Below, piece after piece: positions 1-8,766 of a DNA stretch of 31,829 nucleotides. A model generated the notes under the pieces. The model searched no databases and was not told the DNA's origin. It saw only the letters and a list, made by a program, of their open reading frames with translations. Location of the stretch: assembly GCA_905193725.1 (NCBI GenBank), contig CAJJPW010000002.1:1-31829 (forward strand). The letters are read 5' to 3'. Within the stretch, counting starts at the first letter, position 1. Each line of letters opens with the position of its first letter. A program made the position numbers and the translations under genes. This DNA is from an uncultured Eubacteriales bacterium (lineage in GTDB: Bacteria; Bacillota; Clostridia; Christensenellales; Christensenellaceae).

Positions 1-607
1 CGCTGGCCACGTCGAACGACGCGCCGCCGATGCAGAGGTTCTCCATCTTACAGCCGTCCTCGAAGAATACACGGACGGTCATGCTTCCCTCAACGTTGCT
101 TCCTGCAGGAGCGGCAGATGCTTCCTGCTTTGCCGCAGGAGCGCTTTCCGCAGGAGCGCTTTCCGAAGGAGCGGCACCGCTTTCCATTGCTTTTAATCTT
201 TCCGTTGCGTCTTCGAGCTTTTTGAACGTTTCCGAGAAGTCGGTAGGCGTATAGTCGTCATCCCCCGAATTCTGTATATACTCGATTTCAGCCTTGTATA
301 GATCGGAAACCTCAAATATAAGTTCATATACAAAATGTGCATCCTTCGCAATTTCGGGCTTCTCCCTTATTACAAAGAACATATCCTCGCCCTTGTGCGC
401 AAGATGCTGGAGATTTTCAAATCCCATCATTGCAGACGAGCCTTTGATTGTGTGCATTATTCTGAATATCTCGTTGATATCCTCCTGCGAGAATACATTT
501 GCATCCTCTGTTCTGAGAAGAATTTCATCGAGCTGTTCAAGCAACGTATTGGTTTCAAATATGTACATTTCGAGCATGGATTCCATGCCGGGTTCAACCT
601 TTGCCAT
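1..607 (-). CDS. cheA: Chemotaxis histidine kinase CheA, N-terminal part (cut by window edge)
   Basis: This open frame of about 202 codons runs off the left edge. It begins MAKVEPGMESMLEMYIFE and holds an Hpt (P1) phosphotransfer domain in its first ~110 residues. The core is IMHTIKGSSAMMGF, with His52 as the expected phosphorylated histidine. After it comes an Ala/Glu/Ser/Pro-rich linker (residues ~150-175) and the start of another domain, possibly P2 or an adaptor region. In the family, CheA autophosphorylates on this His and passes phosphate to CheY and CheB to steer flagellar rotation. The ATG at 605-607 is preceded by AAAGGCGG at a spacing of about 8, which fixes the start. It is divergent from the FliK-like gene to its right. 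The kinase core lies outside the window, so an Hpt-only protein cannot be fully excluded, but the H-box and linker fit CheA well. Confidence 0.85.
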   Translation of the reverse strand, partial: MAKVEPGMESMLEMYIFETNTLLEQLDEILLRTEDANVFSQEDINEIFRIMHTIKGSSAMMGFENLQHLAHKGEDMFFVIREKPEIAKDAHFVYELIFEVSDLYKAEIEYIQNSGDDDYTPTDFSETFKKLEDATERLKAMESGAAPSESAPAESAPAAKQEASAAPAGSNVEGSMTVRVFFEDGCKMENLCIGGASFDVAS

Positions 608-659
608 ATACAAAACCGCCTTTCCCTGATTTTTTTATTTTACAATCGTAAGATTGATA

Positions 660-688
660 TTGATAAATCCCTTGAAATGTGCTAAACT
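660..688 (+). promoter_or_regulatory. Putative sigma-A promoter of the ylqG-like gene
   Basis: TTGATA (660-665), a 17-base spacer and TAAACT (683-688) precede the FliK-like gene. The predicted leader contains a 7-bp inverted repeat (GATGCAC at 705-711, GTGCATC at 723-729) just upstream of the AAAGGA ribosome binding site. This is pattern evidence only. Confidence 0.45.
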
Positions 689-744
689 TAAAGTCAAGCA
701 ATGCGATGCACGGCTTTAAAATGTGCATCTGAAAGGAAATATAT

Positions 745-2610
745 ATGCCCAACATTCCACAGATTACGGCTCCTGTTTCCAACAGTAAGAGCTATTCGTT
801 CACTAACCGGCAGTATGACGGTAATATAGAACCGTTTGATATGGTCGAGCTTGCTCAGCCTATCAAAGCATCTACGGCGCAGGATAACGATTCCGCCGCC
901 GCTATGATGATGGGCAGAAAGAATCTCGCTCCGCTTACTGTTCAGATAAAAGATCCCACTATGGCGGTCGAAACGCTCAAGAACCTGTTAAGTTCGGATC
1001 TGCTCGAGCAGACGATGATCAACGGTTACACAGAGCTTTACGACGATATGGATGAGCTTATCAAGAGCTTTTATCTTGCTCCCGAAAAGCTGGTCCGTGA
1101 GATTCAGAACCAGGAAAAGCAGAACACGATGTTCAGCGGTGATGAGTTTTACAAGCTGCTTCACGGTATCCTCAAGACCACCACAAGCCCCGATATAAAA
1201 GAAAGTATCGGTCAGCTACTGAAAGCACTCAACTATTCGTCAAACAAGCAGGAGATACTTAATGCACTCGGTGCGAATCTCAAATTCCTGTCCGAATATT
1301 TTTCACCGAACGAGTCGCTCTCCCGCAAGCTCTCCGATTTGTCTTCACAATGGAAGAGCAGTAGTGCGGCTGATATGTTCGAGCCGCTCAAGAGTGAAAC
1401 GCTCGCACTGCTGAAGGACGTTTCCGCAAGTCTTCTGAACGATGAAAGAACACAGACGTTCATTCCGCTCATAATACATAATCTTTCACGCTACAACACC
1501 AACAACGGTATGCTCAAGGAGAGCTTTGCAAATCTCCTTGCATATATTCCGTCTGACGATATGCGTAGGGAGCTGTCTGTTGCATTTGGAAATCTTCTTA
1601 AAAAGATTTTCAGCAAAAAACAGCTCAGCGAGATGTCGGATATTCCTAATAGTTATAATAATACACTAAATCAGTCCGAAAATCAAGACTATTTAAGCAT
1701 TTTTGACAATAAAGCTGAAAAATTATCTCTGTCTTTGTTTATTAAGTCACATTTATCCGATGAAAGCTATCTTGCGGAGCTGGATTTGTCCAGGGATAAG
1801 CTGGAATTTCTGACATCGCCGTTTGATGAAGGAAAACAATCCGGATTGCAGACACTTAAGAATATAATAATGGCAATGCTGACAGGCACTGACAGCCGAC
1901 AGATTATTCCTGCGGTACATCGTGATTTTCAGGGGATCAAGGATATGGCGGCACTTGTCGATTATCTCAACGAGATTCTCCGTGAAATGCCGGATATACC
2001 TCAGCGTGACACGCTTTTTGAGTTTTTCACCAATATAGTAAATGAGATGGCACAGCGTAAGGAACTGCCGCCTTCGAGCAATATCCCTTCCGCACCGTCT
2101 ACTCTTGATAAGCTGACCGATTTTATCGGTAAGAATATAAATCACGAGGCTATTCAGTCGCTGGACGATTTCAATGCGTCAAATCTTCTGCAGAGCCTTC
2201 TCAATGCACCGGGTGTATTCACACCTCTTGCGCACTATATCCTGCCGTTGCAGATCGAGGATACAAAGGCGTTCGGCGAGTTGTGGGTCGATAACGATGA
2301 GAACAACCCCAACAACACGCCTGTCGGACAGAAGAATTATCACTTGTTCCTGACATTTGACGTTGAATCTATAGGACGTTTTGAGGTCGATATGTACGCA
2401 CTGGGTGAAAATATCAATCTGTCGCTTCTTTATCCCGAAAAGTTCGGCTTCAAGATAAAAAGGCTTAGCGATAAAATTGACCTTATAATAAGGAATATCG
2501 GCTATAAGCCCGCAAAATTTGAAACTGCGGTGCTGAGAAAGCCTCATGTGCTGACAGAGGTTTTCCCGAAAATAATTGACAGGAGGAAGGGTCTTAATGT
2601 CCAAGCGTAA
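745..2610 (+). CDS. FliK-like (YlqG-type) flagellum-associated protein
   Basis: A 621-residue, mostly helical, soluble-looking protein with no signal peptide or membrane segment. The long N-terminal and middle region is not recognisable. The last ~110 residues (about 505-610) look like a flagellar hook-length-control-type C-terminal domain: a predicted beta-rich stretch with FLTFDVESIGRFEVDMYA and GENINLSLLYPE, then two helices. The next gene encodes a free-standing FlhB C-terminal-like domain and overlaps its 3' end. This is the arrangement known as ylqG-ylqH in Bacillus, where a FliK-like protein is paired with a soluble FlhB paralogue. The exact role is unsettled; involvement in type III export or hook assembly is inferred from family and context. 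The start has GAAAGGA upstream at a suitable distance. The FliK-type call is moderate; the pairing is stronger. Confidence 0.6.
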   Translation: MPNIPQITAPVSNSKSYSFTNRQYDGNIEPFDMVELAQPIKASTAQDNDSAAAMMMGRKNLAPLTVQIKDPTMAVETLKNLLSSDLLEQTMINGYTELYDDMDELIKSFYLAPEKLVREIQNQEKQNTMFSGDEFYKLLHGILKTTTSPDIKESIGQLLKALNYSSNKQEILNALGANLKFLSEYFSPNESLSRKLSDLSSQWKSSSAADMFEPLKSETLALLKDVSASLLNDERTQTFIPLIIHNLSRYNTNNGMLKESFANLLAYIPSDDMRRELSVAFGNLLKKIFSKKQLSEMSDIPNSYNNTLNQSENQDYLSIFDNKAEKLSLSLFIKSHLSDESYLAELDLSRDKLEFLTSPFDEGKQSGLQTLKNIIMAMLTGTDSRQIIPAVHRDFQGIKDMAALVDYLNEILREMPDIPQRDTLFEFFTNIVNEMAQRKELPPSSNIPSAPSTLDKLTDFIGKNINHEAIQSLDDFNASNLLQSLLNAPGVFTPLAHYILPLQIEDTKAFGELWVDNDENNPNNTPVGQKNYHLFLTFDVESIGRFEVDMYALGENINLSLLYPEKFGFKIKRLSDKIDLIIRNIGYKPAKFETAVLRKPHVLTEVFPKIIDRRKGLNVQA

Positions 2611-2881
2611 TTTAGGAAAGCAGGCTGCGGCGGCGCTTAAGTACAATCCCGACCTTAACTATGCTCCGGTCGTGGTAGCGTCCGGCCTTGGCGAGCTTGC
2701 GAAGAAGATTATAAATATCGCAGACGAGAACGGCGTTCCCGTTTACCGTGACGACAGCACGGCGGCGCTTCTTGTAATGCTCAACAGCGGTGAAACGATA
2801 CCGGTCGAGCTGTACAGAATTATTGCGGCTATCTATGCGGAGGTCGTTTACTCCGCCAATGATATGAAAAAAGGCAAATAA
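2597..2881 (+). CDS. FlhB C-terminal-like (YlqH/EscU-type) export switch domain protein
   Basis: A 94-residue soluble protein equivalent only to the cytoplasmic C-terminal domain of FlhB/EscU, without the membrane part. It begins MSKRNLGKQAAAALKYNPDL and contains the family pattern APVVVASGLGELAKKII, then DDSTAALLVML and IPVELYRIIAAIYAEVVY. Full-length FlhB self-cleaves between Asn and Pro of NPTH to switch export substrate; here the site reads NPDL, so Thr-His are absent. The ATG at 2597 has AGGAGG (2581-2586) ten bases upstream and lies inside the end of the preceding gene. The 14-base overlap suggests translational coupling. An upstream TTG at 2576 would extend the frame but lacks such a site. 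Confidence 0.82.
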   Translation: MSKRNLGKQAAAALKYNPDLNYAPVVVASGLGELAKKIINIADENGVPVYRDDSTAALLVMLNSGETIPVELYRIIAAIYAEVVYSANDMKKGK

Positions 2882-2908
2882 GCCAAATACAAAAGAAAGA
2901 AGACAGAA

Positions 2909-3442
2909 ATGGTAAAGACAAAAAATCTCACATTAATGGTTACGGCAGCTGTGCTTGCCGCACTTACCTGTGTTGCGACAATGGTGGTACAGATACCTAT
3001 GCCGCTAAAGGGCTATGTAAATCTCGGCGATGTAATGGTGCTTACATCGGTATGGCTTATCGGCTCGCCGTGGGGAGTTGCGGCGGCAGGCATAGGCTCT
3101 GCGATGGCGGATCTGCTTACAGGTTATGCTTATTATGCGCCTGCAACGCTGATAATCAAGGCACTTATGGCAGTAGCGGCATTCTACATTGCAAAGTGCT
3201 TTATGAACGGCTCTTATTTCAAGTCGCTTGTCGGCAAGGTAATCGGCGGCGCTGTGGCAGAAATAATTATGGTGGCAGGCTACTTCGTTTATGATATTAT
3301 ATTTTACAGCAACGTAGCAACAGCGGCGGCAGGCATTTTAGGAAACGCAATACAGGGCGCTGTAGGGCTTATAGCAGGCGTGCTTCTGACAGTTGCGCTT
3401 GAAAAAGCAGGAACGAAGAAATTGCTCGGTTTTGATAAGTAA
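2909..3442 (+). CDS. ECF transporter S component (substrate-binding membrane protein)
   Basis: A 177-residue, very hydrophobic protein with about five to six membrane segments. Conserved-looking features are PMPLKGYVNLGDVMVL near residues 30-45, GIGSAMADLLTGYAYYAPAT near 65-85, and IIKALMAV after it. This fits the riboflavin-type ECF S-component family, whose members bind a vitamin or precursor and work with a shared EcfT/EcfA module encoded elsewhere. The substrate cannot be read from sequence; no riboswitch precedes the gene and only 27 bases separate it from the FlhB-like gene. Cotranscription with that gene is likely. A strong terminator follows. Confidence 0.8.
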   Translation: MVKTKNLTLMVTAAVLAALTCVATMVVQIPMPLKGYVNLGDVMVLTSVWLIGSPWGVAAAGIGSAMADLLTGYAYYAPATLIIKALMAVAAFYIAKCFMNGSYFKSLVGKVIGGAVAEIIMVAGYFVYDIIFYSNVATAAAGILGNAIQGAVGLIAGVLLTVALEKAGTKKLLGFDK

Positions 3443-3458
3443 TCATTCTTTATAGTCA

Positions 3459-3496
3459 GGCGGCGAAGGTAATTATACCATTCGCCGCCATTTTTT
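3459..3496 (+). terminator. Rho-independent terminator after ECF S-component gene
   Basis: GGCGGCGAA (3459-3467) pairs perfectly with TTCGCCGCC (3481-3489), followed by A and six T. Confidence 0.9.
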
Positions 3497-3516
3497 GACC
3501 GTTCGTGCCATATTTG

Positions 3517-3578
3517 TTGAAATTCTCTTTATGGAATGTTACAATTGTATGATAGATAAGTAACGCATATCGTTACTT
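3517..3578 (+). promoter_or_regulatory. Promoter of the surface-protein gene with start-proximal inverted repeat
   Basis: TTGAAA (3517-3522), a 17-base spacer and TACAAT (3540-3545) form a good sigma-A promoter. A perfect 8-bp inverted repeat, AAGTAACG (3558-3565) with loop CATAT and CGTTACTT (3571-3578), follows within about 12 bases of the -10. It could be an operator or a stabilising 5' hairpin in the mRNA. Confidence 0.65.
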
Positions 3579-3604
3579 GAAATTTGCCGGATAAGGAGAG
3601 ACAA

Positions 3605-6600
3605 ATGAAAAGAAAATTTTCAACCAGAATCATAACTTGCATAGCAACATCTGCCGTCCTTGCAGTCGGCACGTTGTCATTTACAGTAATCAACGCAATT
3701 GCCGATGAAGCGGTGAGTTATTACGGACTGTCCGCAGACGGTACTGTTATAAGCGGAACGGTAACTGATTATACAAAGATAGCTTCAACTGATACTGCAT
3801 GGGGCACTGCCGGTAAAGAAACGTGGTATGTGGCTGACGGTATCTTTAATATCATCACAACAACCTATGATTATGACAACAATAAAAATGTATATAATCC
3901 TGTAGAAATTAAAGGAAATGTAAATGTCATACTCAAGAACGGTGCAGTGGTAAGTGTAGTGAACGGCATTGCCGGCACAGATGCAACAATAACTTTTTAT
4001 AGTGAGAGTGAAAACGCAAGCGGTGTTATTGGCTTTATCGGAGCCACAGGCGATGATGGCGGATGGGGTACTACGGATAGCGGTTCCGATGAGGCTAACG
4101 GAAAAAACGGTGAGGACGGCAAAGTTGCGGTAAATGTTTCGTCGTTCACGGTTGCAGGCGGCACAGTAACTGTTATCGGCGGCAATGGTGGTAAAGGCGG
4201 CGATGCAGGTTATAACACTGACTACGATACAAATGAAAAGTATTACGGCATTGGCGGCGACGGCGGTAACGGCAGTGCGGCTATAACCGATAATACAAAG
4301 GTGTATCTTAAGGGCGGCAGACTTAACGTTACAGCCGGCAGAGGCGGAAACCCCGGTACAAATACCAATGTACCGTCTGAACAGCAGGATAATTATAAAG
4401 GCAAGCCGGGAAATGACGGAACATCGGTAAGCGGAATATACGCAGTAAACGGTATTCTCAATGTCAATAAGCTCGATGATTCCGATACAGGCGATACTTC
4501 TGGCGATTTTAAGCTCCTGTCTGCGAACGGTTACGAAAATGCAAAGCTCGATATAATCGGTCACGGAACGGCAAAGGTAACTGACGGCACTGTTATTGAA
4601 ACCTACGGCGATATTTCCGTAGCAGGTACTCTGTCTGTCGATAACGGTACGATACTCACAAACGGCAGTATCACAAAAGCCGACAGTGCGGCACAGATAA
4701 CAAAGACGAACGGCGGTGTTATCCGCAGGTTCACACCTGCTTCCGGTGCCGGATATACGCTGGATTATGCAAGCGGTAAGTGCATTGCGGAAACCGGCTA
4801 TAAAATAAAGCTGTCGGGCGGAAATGCTTTAACCGATGTTGCCGATGCCTACACAATAGTATCGGAATCAAACAGACTTAATATTGTCCGCATCGGTGAC
4901 GGTGAAATAATAGATGACAGCGAGCCATGCACAAATGTAATGCCCTATTGCATAAAGGCAAATAATACGAATGAAACAACCGTAACGGACGGAAATGTCT
5001 TTGCTGTAGCAGGAGATTCTTCAAGGTTTACGTTTGCACTGAACGATCCCGATGAATACCGTTTCTCAGGCGTTAATGTAACAGATATTGACGGTAATGC
5101 GATACCTGACAATATGTACACGTTTGACAGCACGACAGGTGAGTTCATAGCACTTTCGGTTGATCGCAACCTTATCGTGACCGTAGACGCAAGTCTTAAA
5201 GATGTTGAAATATCTGTAACAGACAGTGAAAACAATCCTGTGTCAACTGTTGACATCGGTACAGATTTTGATAACGCCAACCCGACAAAGACAGTTTCGC
5301 TCAAGGTGAAAGTCACAGAGGGCGGTTCTATAGCAAAGTACAGAGTAGTAAAGGAATCAGACCTTAATAAAGCAAGCGGTGTCATAACTGATACTTCTTC
5401 GTTCACAGTATCATACACTGCCGGCGATGATTGGGGTACTGCCGATGACGGCTCTTCAAAGCTTGCAAAGGGCGCAACTGCAACATTCACAGTTAAGCCC
5501 GACAGCAATTTAGCCACAGGAACTTATACCGAAGATTTCATCGTTATAACAGACAGAACCGCTTATGCGGATGCGTCTGCAGGCACTCAGGATAAGGCTC
5601 TGGCACGTTTCACGCTGACTTATAAGGTTGAACACGAGAGTGACGGTAAACTGTATTATTCCGATCTTACCGGACACTATAGTCTTTGTAAGAACTGTCA
5701 GGCAAAAATCAATAAAGAAAATCATACATTTGATATAAAGACCGTAAACGAGGATACGCTTGCACTTCCTGCAGATTGCGTAAATCCTGCCAAGTATTTC
5801 TATTCGTGCGAATGCGGAGCACACACGAATGACACAACGCTTGTATTTGAAAGCGGTGCTCCAAGCGGTCACAAATTCGGCGAGTGGAAAGAAAGCAAAT
5901 CGGCAAACTGCGAAGAAGGCGGTAAGGAAAAGCATATCTGCTCCGTATGCCAATTTGAAGAAGAACGTGACACAGCACCGCTCGGACACGACTGGAATGA
6001 CGAATACACAACAGATGTAAAGCCCACTTGTACAAAGCCCGGTTCAAAGTCGATTCACTGCTCAAGATGTGATGCGACAAAGGATGTAACAGAGATTGAA
6101 CCTCTGGGACATGACTGGGAAGATGATTTTACAATAGATGTAAAGCCTACTTGCACACAGCCCGGTTCAAAGTCGATACATTGTTCAAGATGTGATGCGA
6201 CAAAGGATGTAACAGAGATCGAACCGACAGGACATTCATTTGGTGAGTGGACGGTATCAAAAGACTCTACCTGTGTTGCAGGCGGTCAGAAAACAAGAAA
6301 ATGTGAGACCTGCGGATACACTGAATATGAAGATACCGATATAGACCCGGACGCTCACGAGTGGGAAGAGGATTACACGATAGACAAGGAACCTACCTGC
6401 ACGACCGAAGGCTCTAAATCAATCCATTGCTCACGCTGTGACGCAACAAAGGATTCAACGGTTATCCCCGTTACAGATCACACCTACGGCGAATGGGAGG
6501 TAGTAACACCTTCAACCTGTACTGAAAACGGCGTTAAGAAACACGCTTGTATCCATTGCGGTTTCGAACAGACCGGAATTATAGAGCCGGCGCACGAATG

Positions 6601-7132
6601 GGAGGATTCCCGTACTGTTGATATTGCACCGTCATGCACTGAGCAAGGCGAGGATTCTGTACATTGCAGAAATTGCGATGAAAGAAAAGACATAAAGGAG
6701 ATTTCTCCGAAGGGACACGACTGGTCCGAGTGGAAAACTCTCGTTGAGCCGACAATCACATCTGAGGGTAAAGAGTACAGAGCCTGCAACGTTTGCGGCA
6801 TCAAGGAGGAGAAAGCACTTCCTAAGCTTAGCGGTAAGAAGGAATGGAAACACGATAAGAATAAGCACTGGCACGTTGATGACAATGGCAATATAATCGA
6901 TGCTGACGACCACGAGTTCAAGTGGGTGGTAGATAAAGAGCCTACCGCCACAGAGCCGGGTATAGGCCATTATGAGTGTATAGCCTGTGCGTTTGAAAAA
7001 GCTCCAGAAGAATTCGGAAAGAAAAACCCCGAAACAGGCGCATCGTCACTTGCCGCCTGGATTGCGGTAGCGGCTGTTGCCGGCGGAGCAGTTCCTGTAA
7101 CGTATAAGGCAAGAAAGAGAAAGAATAAGTAA
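3605..7132 (+). CDS. Secreted CxxC-repeat surface protein with NPETG sorting signal
   Basis: This 1175-residue protein starts MKRKFSTRIITCIATSAVLA, a Sec signal peptide with likely cleavage after AIA near residue 33. The ATG at 3605 has AAGGAG (3593-3598) six bases away; a TTG at 3584 upstream is less likely. Residues ~90-300 are Gly/Asn/Asp-rich (GGNGGKGGDAG, GGDGGNGSAA) and may form a beta-solenoid. Residues ~390-690 look like Ig-like or beta-sandwich modules. About nine ~40-residue repeats with a leading His and CxxC pairs follow. At the C terminus come NPETG (7025-7039), a hydrophobic segment and RKRKNK, which is a sortase-anchor layout with N in place of L. A wall-anchored adhesin or scaffold is inferred; ligand unknown. 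No enzyme domain is recognised. Confidence 0.8.
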   Translation: MKRKFSTRIITCIATSAVLAVGTLSFTVINAIADEAVSYYGLSADGTVISGTVTDYTKIASTDTAWGTAGKETWYVADGIFNIITTTYDYDNNKNVYNPVEIKGNVNVILKNGAVVSVVNGIAGTDATITFYSESENASGVIGFIGATGDDGGWGTTDSGSDEANGKNGEDGKVAVNVSSFTVAGGTVTVIGGNGGKGGDAGYNTDYDTNEKYYGIGGDGGNGSAAITDNTKVYLKGGRLNVTAGRGGNPGTNTNVPSEQQDNYKGKPGNDGTSVSGIYAVNGILNVNKLDDSDTGDTSGDFKLLSANGYENAKLDIIGHGTAKVTDGTVIETYGDISVAGTLSVDNGTILTNGSITKADSAAQITKTNGGVIRRFTPASGAGYTLDYASGKCIAETGYKIKLSGGNALTDVADAYTIVSESNRLNIVRIGDGEIIDDSEPCTNVMPYCIKANNTNETTVTDGNVFAVAGDSSRFTFALNDPDEYRFSGVNVTDIDGNAIPDNMYTFDSTTGEFIALSVDRNLIVTVDASLKDVEISVTDSENNPVSTVDIGTDFDNANPTKTVSLKVKVTEGGSIAKYRVVKESDLNKASGVITDTSSFTVSYTAGDDWGTADDGSSKLAKGATATFTVKPDSNLATGTYTEDFIVITDRTAYADASAGTQDKALARFTLTYKVEHESDGKLYYSDLTGHYSLCKNCQAKINKENHTFDIKTVNEDTLALPADCVNPAKYFYSCECGAHTNDTTLVFESGAPSGHKFGEWKESKSANCEEGGKEKHICSVCQFEEERDTAPLGHDWNDEYTTDVKPTCTKPGSKSIHCSRCDATKDVTEIEPLGHDWEDDFTIDVKPTCTQPGSKSIHCSRCDATKDVTEIEPTGHSFGEWTVSKDSTCVAGGQKTRKCETCGYTEYEDTDIDPDAHEWEEDYTIDKEPTCTTEGSKSIHCSRCDATKDSTVIPVTDHTYGEWEVVTPSTCTENGVKKHACIHCGFEQTGIIEPAHEWEDSRTVDIAPSCTEQGEDSVHCRNCDERKDIKEISPKGHDWSEWKTLVEPTITSEGKEYRACNVCGIKEEKALPKLSGKKEWKHDKNKHWHVDDNGNIIDADDHEFKWVVDKEPTATEPGIGHYECIACAFEKAPEEFGKKNPETGASSLAAWIAVAAVAGGAVPVTYKARKRKNK
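5870..7014 (+). repeat. Tandem coding repeats with His/CxxC pattern
   Basis: About eight clear units of 38-41 codons plus one degraded unit, each opening with H-x-[FWY] and holding a Cys before a CxxC pair (for example IHCSRCDATKD). Two neighbouring units starting near 6014 and 6137 are offset by exactly 123 bases and are nearly identical at DNA level, indicating recent duplication. Alternate units differ (EWxx type and DxxxDxxPTC type), so expansion may have copied pairs. The spaced Cys/His suggests metal-binding or disulfide-stabilised beads. Confidence 0.85.
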
Positions 7133-7144
7133 GTAAAAACATCG

Positions 7145-7177
7145 CAGAGCAGACGAAAGTCTGCTCTGTATTTTTTC
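7145..7177 (+). terminator. Rho-independent terminator of the surface-protein gene
   Basis: CAGAGCAGAC (7145-7154), GAAA tetraloop and GTCTGCTCTG (7159-7168), then TA and six T. Confidence 0.92.
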
Positions 7178-7181
7178 ACAC

Positions 7182-7219
7182 AAAAATGCCCTGCAACGTT
7201 CTAAATACGTTGCAGGGCA
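7182..7219 (-). terminator. Rho-independent terminator of purL
   Basis: On the minus strand a perfect 12-bp stem (7208-7219 with 7187-7198, nine-base loop) is followed by five T (7182-7186). It lies 20 bases beyond the purL stop and faces the plus-strand terminator, closing two convergent genes. Confidence 0.88.
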
Positions 7220-7239
7220 GATTTTATGCGGTTTTAATG

Positions 7240-8766
7240 TTAAATTCTGAAGTAGTCAACGCCACCCTTGAACAGAAGCTGTTCCTTGTTGCCGTCAACA
7301 TTAACGCAGGTGTCTGAACTTATACGCTCTGTATGACCCATCTTACCGAGTACACGGCCGTCGGGAGAGATGATACCCTCGATAGCACACATCGAGCTGT
7401 TGGGATTGTATGCAAGAGCCATTGTAGGCTCGCCGTTAAGGTCAACATACTGAGTAGCAATCTGACCGTTTTCGATGAGCTTTGCGATAACCTCGTCACT
7501 TGCTACAAAACGTCCTTCGCCGTGCGAAATCGGTATGTTGTAAACCTCGCCCACCTTGCAGTGCATAAGCCACGGTGACTTGTTGGTGCAAATCTTAGTA
7601 AGAGCAAGCTGTGACTGGTGTCTGCCTATGGTGTTATATGTAAGCGTGGGGCTTTCGCTTGACAGAGGAACTATCTTGCCGAAAGGCACAAGACCAAGCT
7701 TGATAAGAGCCTGGAAGCCGTTGCATATACCAATCATAAGACCGTCACGGGCATAGAGCATATTCTCTACGGCATCCTTGATTTTAGGATTGCGGAAGAA
7801 TGCGTTGATGAACTTAGCCGAGCCTTCGGGTTCGTCACCGCCTGAGAAACCGCCGGGAACAGCTATCATCTGGCTGTTTTCGATTCTCTTTGCAAATTCG
7901 TTTACGCTGTCTTCCATATTCTTTGCAGAAAGGTTTCTGATAACGAATATTTCAGCTTCACCGCCGTATCTGTTGAATGCGGCAGCCATATCGTATTCGC
8001 AGTTAGTACCGGGGAATACGGGGATAAGTACCTTAGGCTTTGCGATAGTGCCGGGAGCCTTGTTTGTGAGAAGATCACAACCCTTGTCGTAAGCAACCGA
8101 TACGGGCCTCGGCATTTCGGGGAGCGAATTCTTGAAGATAGGTTCAAGAACAGCGTCATACTTCTTCTCAAGATCTGCAATGTCAAGCTTGACATCGCCT
8201 GCCGTAATCGTGTAGTCGCTCACTGTTTCACCGATAAGCTCTGCGCCCTCTATTGCGCCCTTAGCCTCGATGATGAATGCACCGTAGTGCAGACCGAACA
8301 GCTTTTCATCGTCCATAGCTTTAAGCTTTGCACCGATTCTGTTACCGAGCGACATCTTGAAGATACCTTCTGCAATACCGCCGTGAGCCAAAGTCCATAC
8401 TGACAGGGCAGTGCCGTCGGCAATTGCCTTTTCTACTGTAGCAAATACCTTCTTGACGCTGTCAAAGTCGGGCATACCGTTTTCATCGTATGCAGGTGCA
8501 ATGTAGTAAATATCACTGCAGGGGAGCTTGAATTCAGCGGAAATTATCTTGTCTGACTTTGCAGTTGAAACTGCGAAAGAAACGAGCGTTGGCGGAACAT
8601 CTATATGCTCAAATGTACCCGACATTGAGTCCTTGCCGCCTATAGCGCCACTTGAGAGTGCAATCTGAGCCTTATATGCACCGAGAAGTGCGGCAAAAGG
8701 TTTGCCCCAACGCTCAGGATCGCCCTGTGTACGTTCAAAATATTCCTGGAATGTCAGCCAGCAGTT
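7240..8766 (-). CDS. purL: Phosphoribosylformylglycinamidine synthase, C-terminal fragment (5' end missing)
   Basis: About 508 residues of the large single-chain PurL, which is normally ~1200-1300 residues, so more than half is missing. The fragment starts inside [20 protein letters not shown] and keeps the second AIR-synthase-like unit with [13 protein letters not shown] full class I glutamine amidotransferase domain follows: [15 protein letters not shown], nucleophile Cys in [17 protein letters not shown], and the terminal GKMGHTER with the catalytic His and Glu. The enzyme converts FGAR, ATP and glutamine to FGAM in purine synthesis. The apparent ATG at 8779-8781 falls in rplT-derived sequence and is not a genuine start. 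The break coincides with the break in rplT. Confidence 0.92.
   Translation of the reverse strand, partial: NCWLTFQEYFERTQGDPERWGKPFAALLGAYKAQIALSSGAIGGKDSMSGTFEHIDVPPTLVSFAVSTAKSDKIISAEFKLPCSDIYYIAPAYDENGMPDFDSVKKVFATVEKAIADGTALSVWTLAHGGIAEGIFKMSLGNRIGAKLKAMDDEKLFGLHYGAFIIEAKGAIEGAELIGETVSDYTITAGDVKLDIADLEKKYDAVLEPIFKNSLPEMPRPVSVAYDKGCDLLTNKAPGTIAKPKVLIPVFPGTNCEYDMAAAFNRYGGEAEIFVIRNLSAKNMEDSVNEFAKRIENSQMIAVPGGFSGGDEPEGSAKFINAFFRNPKIKDAVENMLYARDGLMIGICNGFQALIKLGLVPFGKIVPLSSESPTLTYNTIGRHQSQLALTKICTNKSPWLMHCKVGEVYNIPISHGEGRFVASDEVIAKLIENGQIATQYVDLNGEPTMALAYNPNSSMCAIEGIISPDGRVLGKMGHTERISSDTCVNVDGNKEQLLFKGGVDYFRI

Noticed and set aside
3785..4564. 259-codon open frame on the minus strand inside the surface-protein gene
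   Set aside because: It is antisense to a repetitive, well-supported gene, has odd Ile/Cys-rich composition and no ribosome binding site.
5510..6080. Minus-strand open frames opposite the CxxC repeats
   Set aside because: They are Cys/Arg-rich mirror images of the repeats, with no family resemblance.
5870..7014. CRISPR-like array
   Set aside because: The periodic sequence is in frame, diverged and coding; there are no constant repeats with unique spacers.
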